Positions 15,821-25,836 are shown, counted from the stretch's first letter. The stretch: 64,000 nt of DNA from Achromobacter sp. Root83 (GCF_001428845.1 NZ_LMIU01000023.1:310001-374000), one strand, 5' to 3'. Notes: generated by a model not told the origin, from the sequence alone. Made by a program: numbers and translations.

Positions 15821-16476
15821 TGATGAGCAGAATTTTCCGCGTGGGCTTGCTGGCGGCCGTCGCGCTGCTGGCGGGATGCGTGGCCCCGCCCCAGAAGCAC
15901 CTGGACTACACGGCCTTCCGCGAAAGCAAGCCCGCTTCGATCCTGGTCCTGCCGCCCTTGAACACCTCGGTGGACGTCGCCGCGTCCGCGGCGGTGCTGT
16001 CGCAGGCCACGCGTCCGTTGGCGGAATCCGGCTATTACGTGATACCGGTGGGCGTCATGGACGAGACCTTCAAGCAGAACGGCCTGATCTCGCCCGACGA
16101 TATCCATGAGCTTCCCGCCGTGAAGCTGCGTGAGATCTTCGGCGCGGACGCCGCGCTGTACATGACGGTCAAGCAATACGGATCCAGCTACGCCGTGGTG
16201 TCCAGTTCGGTGACGGTGTCGATCGATGCCGAACTGCTTGATCTGCGCAACGGCGCCAAGCTGTGGAGCGGCAGCAAGCAGGTGGTGCATGCCAACAACA
16301 ACAGCGGCGGCGGCCTGCTGGGCATGCTGGTCCAGGCCATGGTCGACCAGATCGTCAACAACCTGTCGGACCGCAGCTACAGCGTGGCGGGCATGACGAA
16401 CAACCTGCTGCTCACCGCCGGCCAGCCCGATGGCCTCTTGTACGGTCCGCGTTCGCCGCGCTACGAAGGGCAGTAG
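15820..16476 (+). CDS. DUF799 family lipoprotein (GNA1162-like)
   Basis: A 218-residue lipoprotein with lipobox LLAGC. Conserved DUF799 segments include SILVLPPLNTSVDV, PLAESGYYVIPVGVMDETFKQNG, FGADAALYMTVKQYG and DLRNGAKLWSGSK. The family includes Neisseria GNA1162, an outer-membrane lipoprotein structurally related to TolB/CsgG-like domains. Tandem starts (GTG 15817, ATG 15820, ATG 15823) follow AGAAGGGA; 15820 overlaps the DUF4810 stop codon by one base. It is the last gene of the operon and is followed by a strong terminator. Confidence 0.85.
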   Translation: MMSRIFRVGLLAAVALLAGCVAPPQKHLDYTAFRESKPASILVLPPLNTSVDVAASAAVLSQATRPLAESGYYVIPVGVMDETFKQNGLISPDDIHELPAVKLREIFGADAALYMTVKQYGSSYAVVSSSVTVSIDAELLDLRNGAKLWSGSKQVVHANNNSGGGLLGMLVQAMVDQIVNNLSDRSYSVAGMTNNLLLTAGQPDGLLYGPRSPRYEGQ

Positions 16477-16502
16477 CCCGCCTCTCGCCGGATGACGGCT
16501 TT

Positions 16503-16545
16503 CCGCCCGCGCGCCAGGTCTTTGGCGCGCGGGCGGTTTCGTTTT
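16503..16545 (+). terminator. strong rho-independent terminator of the lipoprotein operon
   Basis: A perfect 13-bp GC stem (16503-16515 with 16524-16536), extendable by one A-T pair, closes a short loop and is followed by TTTCGTTTT. It lies 27 bases after the DUF799 stop and ahead of the convergent amidase end at 16559, so it may also slow transcription from that side. Confidence 0.85.
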
Positions 16546-16558
16546 GGGGGCGTACCCT

Positions 16559-17794
16559 TCAGCCGCGCCGGATCAGGGGGTGCAAGCGCTGGGCCCAGCC
16601 GAGCAAGGCATGGTCCTCGTCCGGCCGAGCCACCCATTGCACGCCCACCGGCAAACCGTTATCCGCCTGGCCGGTGGGCAGGTGCAGCGCGGGCCAGCCC
16701 AGCAGCGACCAGACGCGGTTGAAGAGCGACGATCCGGTCGAGTGCATGTCCGCGGGGGCCTCGGACGGCGCGCTGGGCGTGACGATGAAATCAATCTCTC
16801 CAAAGCGCTCCCGCCAATCGCGCGCGAGCCGTTCACGGCTTCGCTGCAGCGACGCGTATTCGGTGTGCGATATGCCCAGGCCGCGCTCGATTGCCTTGCG
16901 CAGCGCGGGCGAAAGCAGGCCGGCCCGCGGGCTGTGCAGGATGGGCAGCAGGCCGCGCGCCAGCTCGGCGTGCATGGTCTGGGCATGGATGTGCAGCAGC
17001 GTTTCCAGATCCGCGTCCAGCTCGGGCGAGACGACAGTCGCGCCGTGTTCACGCAATCGGGTGACGCAATCCTCGAGCGCCCCGCGGGCGGCGGCGCTGA
17101 GCTCTCCAATCGCGCCGCAAGGCAGCAGCGCGACGCGCGGCGAGCCATCGGGCGCGTCGCCCGCTCGTTCGCCGCCGGCGCGCATGCCGCCCGCGCGTAC
17201 TCCCGATTCGGGCAGCAGCACCGATGCCACCTGCCGGGACTGTTCCACCGTGCGGCTGAACCAGCCGATGGTGTCCAACGAATCGCACAGCACGCTCATG
17301 CCCAGCCGATGCACGCGGCCAAAGGTAGGCTTGAAGCCCACCACGCCGCAGAACGCCGCCGGCCGGATCATCGAGCCGCCCGTCTGCGTGCCCAACGCCA
17401 GGTCCACCATGCCCGCGGCGACCGCGGCCGCCGAACCGCTCGACGAGCCGCCGGGCGTATGCGCCAGGTTGTGCGGGTTGCGGGTCGGGCCCGGCGTGAC
17501 GTAGGCGAACTCGGCGGTCACCGTCTTGCCGATGGGAACCGCGCCCGCCGCGCGCAACTGCGTCACGCAACTGGCGTCCCATGTGGCGGGCGCGGGCGGT
17601 TCCAGGGCCGAGCCGGACCGCGTGGGCATGCCGCCGACATCGATGACGTCCTTGACGCCAAATGCAGCGCCGGCGAGCGCGCCCTGCCCGGCTGGCGCCC
17701 GCGGCACGCTGGCTTCATCGGCCAGGCACACCCAGGCCTGGATACGCGCATCGCCTGTCTTGCTGCGGACATACGCCTCTTGCGCGCTCAGCAT
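16559..17794 (-). CDS. amidase (amidase-signature family)
   Basis: A 411-residue amidase. The Ser-cisSer-Lys triad is visible: Lys in AFGVKDVID, the cis-Ser in HTPGGSSSGSAAAVAAGMV and the nucleophile in LGTQTGGSMIRPA. The family hydrolyses amides, including amino-acid and aryl amides and the Glu-tRNA amide; the short length and lack of GatB neighbours argue against GatA. It overlaps the upstream Bug receptor gene by one base (TAATG), so the two are coupled, suggesting that the receptor binds the amidase substrate or a related compound. Divergent regulation by the LysR at 18906 is likely. Confidence 0.85.
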   Translation of the reverse strand: MLSAQEAYVRSKTGDARIQAWVCLADEASVPRAPAGQGALAGAAFGVKDVIDVGGMPTRSGSALEPPAPATWDASCVTQLRAAGAVPIGKTVTAEFAYVTPGPTRNPHNLAHTPGGSSSGSAAAVAAGMVDLALGTQTGGSMIRPAAFCGVVGFKPTFGRVHRLGMSVLCDSLDTIGWFSRTVEQSRQVASVLLPESGVRAGGMRAGGERAGDAPDGSPRVALLPCGAIGELSAAARGALEDCVTRLREHGATVVSPELDADLETLLHIHAQTMHAELARGLLPILHSPRAGLLSPALRKAIERGLGISHTEYASLQRSRERLARDWRERFGEIDFIVTPSAPSEAPADMHSTGSSLFNRVWSLLGWPALHLPTGQADNGLPVGVQWVARPDEDHALLGWAQRLHPLIRRG

Positions 17795-18786
17795 TATTGG
17801 ACCTTGATCTGCTTCTGGCGGATCAGTTGGGTCCAGCGCTCGCTTTCGCTGGCGATAAAGGCCTGGAACTGTTCGGGCGTGCCGCCGGCGACCTCGCCGC
17901 CTTGCGACTCCACCACTTCGCGGTACTGCTTGTCCTGCAGCGCGCGATTGATGTGCTCATTGAGCGTCTTGATCACATCCGGCGGCGTGCCGGCGGGGGC
18001 GATCACGCCAAACCAGTTGGACACGACCATGTTGGGCAGGCCCAGCTCCTTGAAGGTCGGCACGCCGGGCAGCCCGGGAACGCGCTTGTCCGAGGCCACG
18101 GCCAGCATCTTGATGCGGGGGGCGGGACCGCTTGCGTGCGGCAGGAACAGGCTGGGCAGTTCGATGTAGAAGTCGACGTTGCCGGCGATCAGATCGTTGA
18201 CGGCGGGCGCGCCGCCCCGGTAGGGCACGTGCGTCGCGTTGGCGCCGGTCTGTTCCTTAAACAGTTCCGTGCTCAGGTGCGATGCGCTGCCGGCGCCCGT
18301 GGACGCGTAGTTGAGCTTTTCGGGATTGGCCTTGCCGTCGCTGACCAGCGCGGCCGGATCCGCATAGGGCGACTTGGCGCTGACGCCCAGCGCCATGGGG
18401 CCAAGTTCGATCAAAGCGACGGGCGCGATGTCCTTCGCGGGGTCGAAGGGCATCGCGTAGAGCGCCTGGTTGACCGCCATGGGCGCGAAGTTGCCCAAGC
18501 CTATCGTGTAGCCGTCGGGCTTGGCCGTCGCGATCTGGCCGGTGCCGATATTGCCGCTGGCGCCGGGCTTGTTGTCGACGACGACCGGCACGCCCAGCGT
18601 ATCGCTGAGCTTCTGCGCCAATTGGCGCGAGCGCGTGTCGGAGCTTCCGCCCGCCGCGTAGGGCACGATGAACTTGATGGCCTGGGTGGGATAGGCGGCT
18701 TGCGCCCAGGCGCCGGCCGAGGCCAGGCACAGGCCGGCGGCAAAGGCCCCGGCCAGGAGTTTGATAGTCGTGGATGCAGCAGGCAT
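17794..18786 (-). CDS. Bug/TctC family periplasmic substrate-binding protein
   Basis: A 330-residue secreted receptor. The signal peptide (MPAASTTIKLLAGAFAAGL ending AWAQA) precedes the Bug family hallmark YPTQAIKFIVPYAAGGSSD, then VVVDNKPGASGNIGTG and THVPYRGGAPAVNDLIAGNVD. Bug proteins are greatly expanded in Bordetella and Achromobacter and bind carboxylates, amides and aromatic acids; many lack a dedicated TctAB permease nearby, as here. The ATG at 18786 has AAGGGA ahead of it; the longer frame adds non-signal residues. Confidence 0.9.
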   Translation of the reverse strand: MPAASTTIKLLAGAFAAGLCLASAGAWAQAAYPTQAIKFIVPYAAGGSSDTRSRQLAQKLSDTLGVPVVVDNKPGASGNIGTGQIATAKPDGYTIGLGNFAPMAVNQALYAMPFDPAKDIAPVALIELGPMALGVSAKSPYADPAALVSDGKANPEKLNYASTGAGSASHLSTELFKEQTGANATHVPYRGGAPAVNDLIAGNVDFYIELPSLFLPHASGPAPRIKMLAVASDKRVPGLPGVPTFKELGLPNMVVSNWFGVIAPAGTPPDVIKTLNEHINRALQDKQYREVVESQGGEVAGGTPEQFQAFIASESERWTQLIRQKQIKVQ

Positions 18787-18905
18787 GGCATTTCCCTTGT
18801 CGTGGGGGTGCGGGACCCCGGCGTTGATTGTCAGCGCATAGTAGGAAGACGCCATTAGGATGTCTAATACCTTATTCTCCCGATATTGATTCGCCAGGAA
18901 AATAA

Positions 18906-19802
18906 ATGCTGATCGATAGCCGCTTGCTGCAGGTGTTCTCGGTGGTCGCCGAGGAATTGCACTTTGGACGCGCCGCGCAGCGGCTGCATCTGAGTCAGCC
19001 GCCTTTGAGCCAAAGCGTGCGCAAGCTGGAGGAAGCGCTGGGCGTGCAGCTTCTGGAGCGCACCACGCGCACCGTGCGGCTGACGGCGGCGGGCGTGGAG
19101 CTGCAGCGGCGCATCCAGCAGATGGAGGCCGAGCATGAGGCGACGGTTCGGCACGTGCGGCAGGCGGCCAGCGGCGAGGCCGGCCAGCTCACCATCGGCC
19201 TGACGCCAAGCGCCGCGTATTCGAATGTGCCACAGGCCCTGTTCGCCTTCCGCCAGCGCTATCCCGGCGTGATGCTGGACCTGCAGGAAATGAATTCAAG
19301 CGAGATGCCGGACGCGCTGCACCAGCGGCGGCTGGACCTGGCACTGCTGCGCCCGCCATTCGCGGACGCGGACCTGGCGCCCGTCCTTTTGTATTCCGAG
19401 CCGATGGTGCTGGCGCTGCGGCGCGACCATCCGTTGGCCAGCAAGCGCTGGGTGACGATGGAACAGGTGCTGGACCTGCCGCTGGTGGGTTATGCGCGCG
19501 AACGGTCGCGCTATTTCAGCCAGGTGCTGCGGCAGATGATCGAGGCGGCGGGCAAGCCCGCCAACATCGTGCAGGAGAGCATGATTCCCACGATCCTGAC
19601 CCTGGTCGAAGCGGGGTTTGGCGCGGCGGTGGTGCCGGCTTCGCTGGCGCGGATGCGCATGGATATCCTGGCCTATGTGGGCATCCGCGGGCGGGGCGCG
19701 TTCCGCGCGGAACTGGCCGCCGCCCGCCACCCCGACCATCCGAATCCGGCGGTGGACGCCTTCGTCGCGATCATGCGGGAAATCAAGCAGCAGGCGGGCT
19801 GA
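18906..19802 (+). CDS. LysR-type regulator of the Bug/amidase operon
   Basis: A 298-residue LysR protein: HTH in residues 1-65 (LLQVFSVVAEELHFGRAAQRLHLSQPPLSQSVRKLEEALG) and a two-lobed effector domain starting at LTIGLTPSAAYSNVPQAL. It belongs to the BenM/CatM-like subgroup by its RAAQRLHLSQPPLS helix. It is divergent from the Bug receptor across 119 bases, the classic arrangement for a LysR activator responding to the compound its target operon uses. AGGAAAATAA lies ahead of the ATG. Confidence 0.85.
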   Translation: MLIDSRLLQVFSVVAEELHFGRAAQRLHLSQPPLSQSVRKLEEALGVQLLERTTRTVRLTAAGVELQRRIQQMEAEHEATVRHVRQAASGEAGQLTIGLTPSAAYSNVPQALFAFRQRYPGVMLDLQEMNSSEMPDALHQRRLDLALLRPPFADADLAPVLLYSEPMVLALRRDHPLASKRWVTMEQVLDLPLVGYARERSRYFSQVLRQMIEAAGKPANIVQESMIPTILTLVEAGFGAAVVPASLARMRMDILAYVGIRGRGAFRAELAAARHPDHPNPAVDAFVAIMREIKQQAG

Positions 19803-19847
19803 ACAGGGCGTTCTTTGCCCGCGGCCCCGGCCGGCTTTCGTCTGCAC

Positions 19848-20651
19848 TCAGTCCCAAGCGGCGGCCAGGCCTTGCGGGCTGACTTCACGGCCGTCGCGCT
19901 CCAGTTCGGAGATCCGCGCCATGTCGTCGTCGTCCAGGCGCAACTGCTGGGCGAGCAGGTTGCTGGCGAGGTTGTCGCGCTTGGTCGACGACGGAATCAC
20001 GGCATAGCCCAACCGCAGCGCCCAGGCCAGCGCGACCTGCGCGGGCGTGGCGTCGTGACGCTGGGCGATCTGGCCGATGACCGGGTCCTTCAGCACTTTG
20101 CCGTAGGCCAGCGTCATGTACGAAGTGACGTGAATGCCTTGTTCCTTCAGGAACGCGGTGAGCTTGCGGTTCTGCAGATAGGGGCTGAGTTCGATCTGGT
20201 TGGTGGCGATCTGCTCGCGGCCCACGGCGGCGATGGCGGCCTGCGTCTGCGCGATGGGGAAGTTCGAGATGCCGATCTGGCGGGTCAGGCCCTGCTGCCG
20301 GGCCTCGGCCAGCGCGGTCATGAACTCGTCGACGGATACGCCGTTGTCGGGCGCGGGCCAGTGGATCAGGGTCAGGTCCACGTAGCTGGTGCGCAGCTTG
20401 GCCAGGCTGTCCTTCAGGCTGGGAACGAGCTTGTCCTTCGCATAGTTCGGCACCCAGATCTTGGTGGTCAGGAACAGGTCTTCGCGCGCCACGCCCGATT
20501 CGGCGATGGCCTGGCCGACGTCGGCTTCGTTTTCGTAGATCTGCGCGGTATCGATGGCGCGGTAGCCGACGTCCAGCGCGTTGCGCACCGAATCAATGGC
20601 GGCCTGGCCTTGCAGGCGGAACGTGCCAACGCCGAATGCGGGGATGCTCAT
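19848..20651 (-). CDS. dkgB: 2,5-diketo-D-gluconate reductase B-like aldo/keto reductase
   Basis: A 267-residue aldo/keto reductase very close to E. coli Dkg[33 protein letters not shown] (catalytic Asp and Tyr), [11 protein letters not shown] (catalytic Lys), LTLIHWP (catalytic His), [14 protein letters not shown] and [11 protein letters not shown] (NADPH site). It reduces 2,5-diketogluconate and probably methylglyoxal and other aldehydes with NADPH in the cytoplasm. The start at 20651 has AAGGAGAT ahead. It is divergent from a YafC-like LysR regulator, the same pairing as dkgB-yafC in E. coli, which supports the call. Confidence 0.9.
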   Translation of the reverse strand: MSIPAFGVGTFRLQGQAAIDSVRNALDVGYRAIDTAQIYENEADVGQAIAESGVAREDLFLTTKIWVPNYAKDKLVPSLKDSLAKLRTSYVDLTLIHWPAPDNGVSVDEFMTALAEARQQGLTRQIGISNFPIAQTQAAIAAVGREQIATNQIELSPYLQNRKLTAFLKEQGIHVTSYMTLAYGKVLKDPVIGQIAQRHDATPAQVALAWALRLGYAVIPSSTKRDNLASNLLAQQLRLDDDDMARISELERDGREVSPQGLAAAWD

Positions 20652-20775
20652 GTAAAAAATCTCCTTGGGGTATGGGATGCAGACGGGCAATGTCTGGGAA
20701 TGGACGTAGTGTGCCTGCCAGATACTTGCCAAAAAAGACCGGTATGGTCGAAATACTTTTGATATAACGTCAAAT

Positions 20776-21678
20776 ATGAGAACCACACTCGACGAAATGC
20801 AGGTCTTCATCGCCATCGTGGACAGCGGGTCCATCACCGCTGCCGCCGATGTGCTGGGACAGACCATTTCCGCCACCAGCCGCACCATGAGCCGGCTGGA
20901 AGAGAAACTGCAGACCACGCTGATGCGGCGCACGACGCGGCGCCTGGAATTGACTGAAGAGGGCAAGGCCTATCTGGAACAGGCGCGGCGGATCATTGCG
21001 TCGGTGGAAGAGGCCGAAGAACTCATGAACCTGCGGCGCAACCAGCCGGCGGGGCTGCTGCGCGTGGATGCGGCATCGCCTTTCATGCTGCACGTGATCG
21101 CCCCGCTGGTGCCCGGCTACCGCAAGCGCTATCCGCAGGTGGAACTGGAACTGAACAGCAACGAGGGCAATATCGATCTGCTGGAGCGGCGCACTGACCT
21201 GGCCATACGCATCGGACGGCTGAAGGACTCGTCGCTTCACGCGGTGTCCCTGGGCAGCAGCAGGGTGCGCGTGCTGGCAAGTCCCGGCTATCTGGCGGAA
21301 CACGGCACGCCCAGGCGCGTGGCGGACCTGGCGTCGCATGCCTTGCTGGGGTTCAGCCAGCTTGAATCGCTGAACGAATGGCCGCTGCTGGATGCGGACG
21401 GCCAGCCCCTGCACATCAAGCCGCACGTCCGCTCGTACAGCGGCGAAACCCTGCGGCAGCTTGCCCTGAACGACGGGGGCATCGTCTGCCTGTCGGATTT
21501 CATGACGCGCGGCGACCGCAAGGCCGGCACGCTGCAGCCGCTGTTCGCGAAGCAGACGCTGGACATCAAACAGCCGATCAACGCGGTGTACTACCGCAAC
21601 ACGGCGATTTCGTCGCGCATCAAATCCTTCATCGACTACATGGTCGAGGCCGTGGGGCCGGACGGGTTCGCGGAATAG
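20776..21678 (+). CDS. LysR-type regulator, YafC-like, divergent from dkgB
   Basis: A 300-residue LysR protein with an N-terminal HTH ([38 protein letters not shown]) and a CrgA-subgroup effector domain ([57 protein letters not shown]). It lies 124 bases from dkgB, head to head, so it probably controls dkgB and itself. The gap contains the AT-rich stretch CTTTTGATATAACGTCAAAT, a fair place for the promoter and LysR box. Likely inducers are electrophilic carbonyl compounds (inference). Confidence 0.8.
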   Translation: MRTTLDEMQVFIAIVDSGSITAAADVLGQTISATSRTMSRLEEKLQTTLMRRTTRRLELTEEGKAYLEQARRIIASVEEAEELMNLRRNQPAGLLRVDAASPFMLHVIAPLVPGYRKRYPQVELELNSNEGNIDLLERRTDLAIRIGRLKDSSLHAVSLGSSRVRVLASPGYLAEHGTPRRVADLASHALLGFSQLESLNEWPLLDADGQPLHIKPHVRSYSGETLRQLALNDGGIVCLSDFMTRGDRKAGTLQPLFAKQTLDIKQPINAVYYRNTAISSRIKSFIDYMVEAVGPDGFAE

Positions 21679-21735
21679 GTCCGGGGCGACGCCGGGGGCC
21701 AGGCGGCGCCACCGACGCTCATGCGCCGGCGCGCG

Positions 21736-24429
21736 TCACAGCAGGCCCGCGTTGCGCGCGTGCGCCACGGCCTGCGTGCGGCTGTCGGCGTCCAGCTTGA
21801 CGTTCAGGTGGCGCAGATGCGTGCGCACCGTGCTTTCGGAGACGAACAGCTGTTTGGCGATGGCGCTGTTGGAGTGGCCTTCGGCCAGCAGGCGCAGCAC
21901 GCGAAGCTCCTTGGGGGTCAGCGCTTCCGCGCACGTGGCGCCGGCGCGTTCCGGTGGCGGGGGAGCAGGCTCGGTGCCGGTGTGCTCGCGCAACCGCTGC
22001 CACCAGTCCCGCGCGGCATCGCCGGCGAGCCACGCGCTGCCCGCCGGCGTGGCGGCAAAGCGCTGGATCAATCGTATCAACGCCGAGCCTTCGTCCACCA
22101 GCACGCGGCACAGACCCTCTGCCCGCGCCGTATCCAGCAGCGGCGCCAGTTGCTCGAAGGCACGGGCGTCGTCGTCCATTCTTGCCAGCGCCACGGCGCG
22201 AAAGAGCTGCAGCTTGTAGGCGCGGCGGATGCGGCGGGTGTCCCGGGCCTGGGCGATGTCCGCGTCCAGGCCGCGCAACGCGGCGGCGGGGTCGCCCTCG
22301 TAGGCTTCCCAGCGCAATTGGCCCAGGCGGGGATACAGCAGGTCGTTCGCCGGCAGGCGCAAGGCTTCGACGCGGCTCCAGAGATCGGCGTCGTCGGCGC
22401 GGCGCAGTTCGTCGCGCGCGGCCTGCGGATGGCCCTGCATGAGCAGCACGCGGGCGCGCTCCACGCGGGCGCTGGCGGCGATGCGCGGCAGCCGGCGCTG
22501 ATGGCCCAGGTATTCCAGTTCGCCCAGCAGGTAGAAGGTCTGTTCGACGTCGCCCTCGTAGAAGGCGACGCGGGCAAGCATCAGGTAGCCCAGGATCAGG
22601 TGGTCGGGCAGCCCGACGTCGCGCCCCAGCGGCACATACGCTTGCAGCAGCCTGGCGGCCTGCGGCAGGTCTCCTGTTTCGTAGACCCAGGCGGCGTACA
22701 GCACGCCGGCCCAGGCGTTGCCGTTGGCCTGCCCGTACGCGCCGTTGCGCGTCGAACGCACCGCCATGCGAAAACGCGCGCCCGCCTGGCGCATGCGCCC
22801 TTCCTGCAAATCGATGATGCCTTCGACGGCCTCCGAGTACATCAGGTTGAAGCTGCTTGCGGCGCGGCTTTGCGCCCGCCTCGCGGTGTCCAGCAGTGCG
22901 CGCGCCTCGTGGTAGCGGCCCAGCACCGCGCTGACGTTGGCCATGGCGTTGACCAGCGCGGTGTCGGTGAAGGACAGCGCGTCTCCCAGCGCCGCGACGC
23001 TGGGCATGCCGGCCGCATAGGCCTCTTCCTGGCGGTCCATCATGGACAGCAGCAAGGGCTGCAGCGCCCGCACATGGGCGCGCACGGCGGCATCGCCGCT
23101 GCCGGCCAGTCCCAGGTCCGCCAGCAGCAGCGAAGCTTCGCTGGGGCCGCGCGTGAAGCAGGTGGACCACACCTGCACCGCCATCAGCAGTGGCCGGGTC
23201 GCCAGCACCGCGGGCGGCAATTGCGCGAACCAGCGCGACAGGAGCCGCATCCGGCCTTCGGCCAGCAGGGCGTCGGCATGGGCCTGCAGCAGCGTCAGCG
23301 CGCGGTCGAAGTCGCCGCCGTCGATCGCGTGGTCGATGGCGGGAACGGGCCGCCCCTGCCCGTCGTACCAGCGCGAGGCGGCCAGATGCAGGCTTGCGAT
23401 GTCGCCGGGCGCCTGCGCCCGCAACTGCGATTGCAGGTAGCTGGCGAACAGGCTGTGATAGCGGTAGCGGTGCTCGTCGGCGGCGGTGCGCGTGAGCAGT
23501 ACGTGGCCGTTTTCGAGCTGGGTGAGCAGGTCCGCGCAATCCAGTTCCGGCAGCAGGGCCTGGCACAGCGGCGCGCTGAGCTGCTTGAGGATGCTGGTGC
23601 GCAACAGGAAACGCCGCAGCGTCGGCGTTTGGCTGGCAAGCACGTCCTGGGCCAGATAGTCGGCAACCGATTGGTCGCTGCCCGAGAAGCGTTCGATGAA
23701 GCCGGCGGCCGAGGGCTGCCGCGCCAGCGACGCGGACGCCAGGCACAGGGCGGCGATCCAGCCCTCTGTCTTGCGATGCAGCAGTTCGATCTCGGCCGGG
23801 GTCAGCACCGGCCGCTGGCGCGCGAAGAACTGGCTGGACTCGTCCATGGAAAAGCACAGCTGGGCGGCATCTATCTCCAGCAGCCGGTTCGCCGCGCGCA
23901 GCCGCCCCAATGCCAGGCCCGGCGCGTGCCGCGAGCCGATAAGCAGCCGTCCGTGCGCCGGCAGGCGTCCGATCAGGTCCTGCACCAGATCCAGCACGGC
24001 GGGGGCGGTGATGGCCTCGAACTCGTCGAGCACCAGCGCGAAGGGCGCGGCGTGCGAGGCGACCGCCTCGACGAGCGCCAGCGCCAGCGCGTCTTCGGCG
24101 TCGCCGCCGTCGGGTGGCAAGGCGGCGGGGCCGGACAGCGTGCCCAGCGCCGCCATCAGGCAGCGCAGGAAGCGGGGCAGGTCGTTGTCGGCGCGGTCCA
24201 GCGTGAGCCAGGCGGTCCGCGTGGCCCCGGCCTGCAAGCGCGCCTGGCATTGCGCCAGCAGCGTGGTCTTGCCGTAGCCGGCCGGCCCGCGCGCCACCAC
24301 CACCTTGGGGCCATCGGGCCGGCAGATCTGTTCGCACAGCCGCGATCGGGCGATGTGGTCGCCGTGCGCCGCGGGAGCGCTGAACTTGCCGCTGGCCAGC
24401 GCGTGTTCGACCGAGAACGAATGACGCAT
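21736..24429 (-). CDS. LAL (MalT-like) ATP-binding LuxR-family regulator
   Basis: An 897-residue activator of the STAND class. Walker A is GPAGYGKTT (48-56) and Walker B LVLDEFE (132-138). The middle 500 residues are helical repeats of TPR/MalT type. The last 65 residues are a LuxR HTH (LTPKELRVLRLLAEGHSNSAIAKQLFVSESTVRTHL). Such proteins oligomerise on ligand and ATP binding and then activate transcription. The ATG at 24429 is chosen since upstream frame lacks family content. It is divergent from the receptor/alcohol dehydrogenase operon across 180 bases and most probably activates it. Confidence 0.85.
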   Translation of the reverse strand: MRHSFSVEHALASGKFSAPAAHGDHIARSRLCEQICRPDGPKVVVARGPAGYGKTTLLAQCQARLQAGATRTAWLTLDRADNDLPRFLRCLMAALGTLSGPAALPPDGGDAEDALALALVEAVASHAAPFALVLDEFEAITAPAVLDLVQDLIGRLPAHGRLLIGSRHAPGLALGRLRAANRLLEIDAAQLCFSMDESSQFFARQRPVLTPAEIELLHRKTEGWIAALCLASASLARQPSAAGFIERFSGSDQSVADYLAQDVLASQTPTLRRFLLRTSILKQLSAPLCQALLPELDCADLLTQLENGHVLLTRTAADEHRYRYHSLFASYLQSQLRAQAPGDIASLHLAASRWYDGQGRPVPAIDHAIDGGDFDRALTLLQAHADALLAEGRMRLLSRWFAQLPPAVLATRPLLMAVQVWSTCFTRGPSEASLLLADLGLAGSGDAAVRAHVRALQPLLLSMMDRQEEAYAAGMPSVAALGDALSFTDTALVNAMANVSAVLGRYHEARALLDTARRAQSRAASSFNLMYSEAVEGIIDLQEGRMRQAGARFRMAVRSTRNGAYGQANGNAWAGVLYAAWVYETGDLPQAARLLQAYVPLGRDVGLPDHLILGYLMLARVAFYEGDVEQTFYLLGELEYLGHQRRLPRIAASARVERARVLLMQGHPQAARDELRRADDADLWSRVEALRLPANDLLYPRLGQLRWEAYEGDPAAALRGLDADIAQARDTRRIRRAYKLQLFRAVALARMDDDARAFEQLAPLLDTARAEGLCRVLVDEGSALIRLIQRFAATPAGSAWLAGDAARDWWQRLREHTGTEPAPPPPERAGATCAEALTPKELRVLRLLAEGHSNSAIAKQLFVSESTVRTHLRHLNVKLDADSRTQAVAHARNAGLL

Positions 24430-24609
24430 GAGCTGCCTGTGTAAGGGGTTGCGGTTCGTGGCGGATCGCCCGGGTAAACCCGCGCGCACCCGGAAAATCG
24501 TCGCTTTGGACGAAGGCGAAAGCGCGCGCCTACGATACAAAAGGACGCTCCCAGGAGCAATACACAAACCGCTGCAAAGACGGCGTAAACCGATAACGGA
24601 GACAAGTCC

Positions 24610-25836
24610 ATGGCAATCCTGAAACTGACGCTCGCGCTGGCGGGCGCGGCCCTGGCCGCAAGCGGCGTGCAGGCCCAGACGGCGGCCGGCCCCGTGAAGA
24701 TAGGCATCATGGCCGACATGAGTTCCGCCTATTCAGACATCGGCGGCAAGGGCCTGGTGGAGGCCGCGCGCATGGCGGTGCAGGACTTCGGCGGCTCGGT
24801 GCTGGGCAAGCCGGTGGAAGTGGTGTTTACCGACGGGCAGAACAAGGTCGACGTGGCCAGCGCGGCCGCGCGCCGCTGGTTCGACCAGGACGGCGTGGAC
24901 ATGATCACCGACCTGCCCACGTCGGCGCTGGCGCTGGCCATCAGCGAACTGGGCCGGGAAAAGAAGAAGGTCGTCATGGTGACCAGCGCGTCCACCTCGG
25001 AGCTGACGGGCAAGGCGTGTTCGCCCTACACCGTGCACTGGACCTACGACACCTACGCGCTGGCCAACGGCACGGGCGCCGCGGTCACCGAGCAGGGCGG
25101 CAAGAACTGGTTCTTCATGACGGCGGATTATTCCTTCGGCTATGCCTTGCAGGGAGACGCCTCCGCGGTCATCGAAAGGAAGGGCGGCAAGGTGCTGGGC
25201 GCGGTGCGCTCGCCGCTCAATACGCCCGATTTCAGTTCGTACCTGCTGCAGGCGCAAGGCTCCAAGGCGGGCATCATCGGCCTGGCGCTGGGCGGCAATG
25301 ACGTGATCAGCGCGATCAAGCAGGCGGCGGATTTCGGCATCGGGCGTCCCGGCGGTTCGCAAAGGCTGGTGGCGCTGCTGGCCTTCCTGTCCGACGTGAA
25401 ATCCATCGGCCTGCAGTTGGGCCAGGGCCTGTTGCTGACCGAGGCCTTTTACTGGGACCAGACCGACGCCACGCGCGCCTGGTCGCAGCGCTTCCAGGAC
25501 AAGATGGGCCGCAAGCCCACCATGACCCAGGCCGGCACTTACGGCGCGGTCACGCACTACCTGAACGCGGTCAAGGCCGCCGGCACCAAGGACGCCGACA
25601 CGGTCATGGCCAAGATGCGCGAGACGCCGATCAACGACTTCATGACCAGGAACGGCAAGCTGCGCGTGGACGGGCGCGTGGTGCGCGACATGTACCTGTT
25701 CGAAGTGAAGAAGCCGGCCGACTCCAAGAGCGAATGGGATCTGTACAGGCAGGTCGCGGTGATTCCGGGCGACGTGGCCTTCCGTCCGCTGGACCAGGGA
25801 GGCTGCGCGCTGGCCAAGCCCGGAGGCGCGGGATGA
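24610..25836 (+). CDS. periplasmic branched-chain-amino-acid-type (PBP1) binding protein
   Basis: A 408-residue exported receptor. The signal peptide runs from MAILKLTLALAGAALAASG to the VQAQ cleavage region. The mature part is a PBP type 1 fold (VKIGIMADMSSAYSDIGGKGLVEAARMAVQDFG, VDMITDLPTSALALAISEL, KNWFFMTADYSFGYAL) as in LivJ/UrtA-like receptors. No permease or ATPase genes accompany it. It overlaps the alcohol dehydrogenase gene by four bases (ATGA), so it belongs to an alcohol-oxidising operon; homologous receptors are often found with short-chain alcohol catabolic genes. It may deliver the alcohol, or serve as a sensor component. Confidence 0.85.
   Translation: MAILKLTLALAGAALAASGVQAQTAAGPVKIGIMADMSSAYSDIGGKGLVEAARMAVQDFGGSVLGKPVEVVFTDGQNKVDVASAAARRWFDQDGVDMITDLPTSALALAISELGREKKKVVMVTSASTSELTGKACSPYTVHWTYDTYALANGTGAAVTEQGGKNWFFMTADYSFGYALQGDASAVIERKGGKVLGAVRSPLNTPDFSSYLLQAQGSKAGIIGLALGGNDVISAIKQAADFGIGRPGGSQRLVALLAFLSDVKSIGLQLGQGLLLTEAFYWDQTDATRAWSQRFQDKMGRKPTMTQAGTYGAVTHYLNAVKAAGTKDADTVMAKMRETPINDFMTRNGKLRVDGRVVRDMYLFEVKKPADSKSEWDLYRQVAVIPGDVAFRPLDQGGCALAKPGGAG

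Noticed and set aside
16559-17794. GatA subunit of the Glu-tRNA(Gln) amidotransferase
   Set aside because: Short protein coupled to a Bug receptor, with no gatB or gatC beside it.
21721-24444. 907-codon plus-strand frame across the LAL regulator
   Set aside because: Antisense shadow of a gene with Walker and LuxR HTH motifs.
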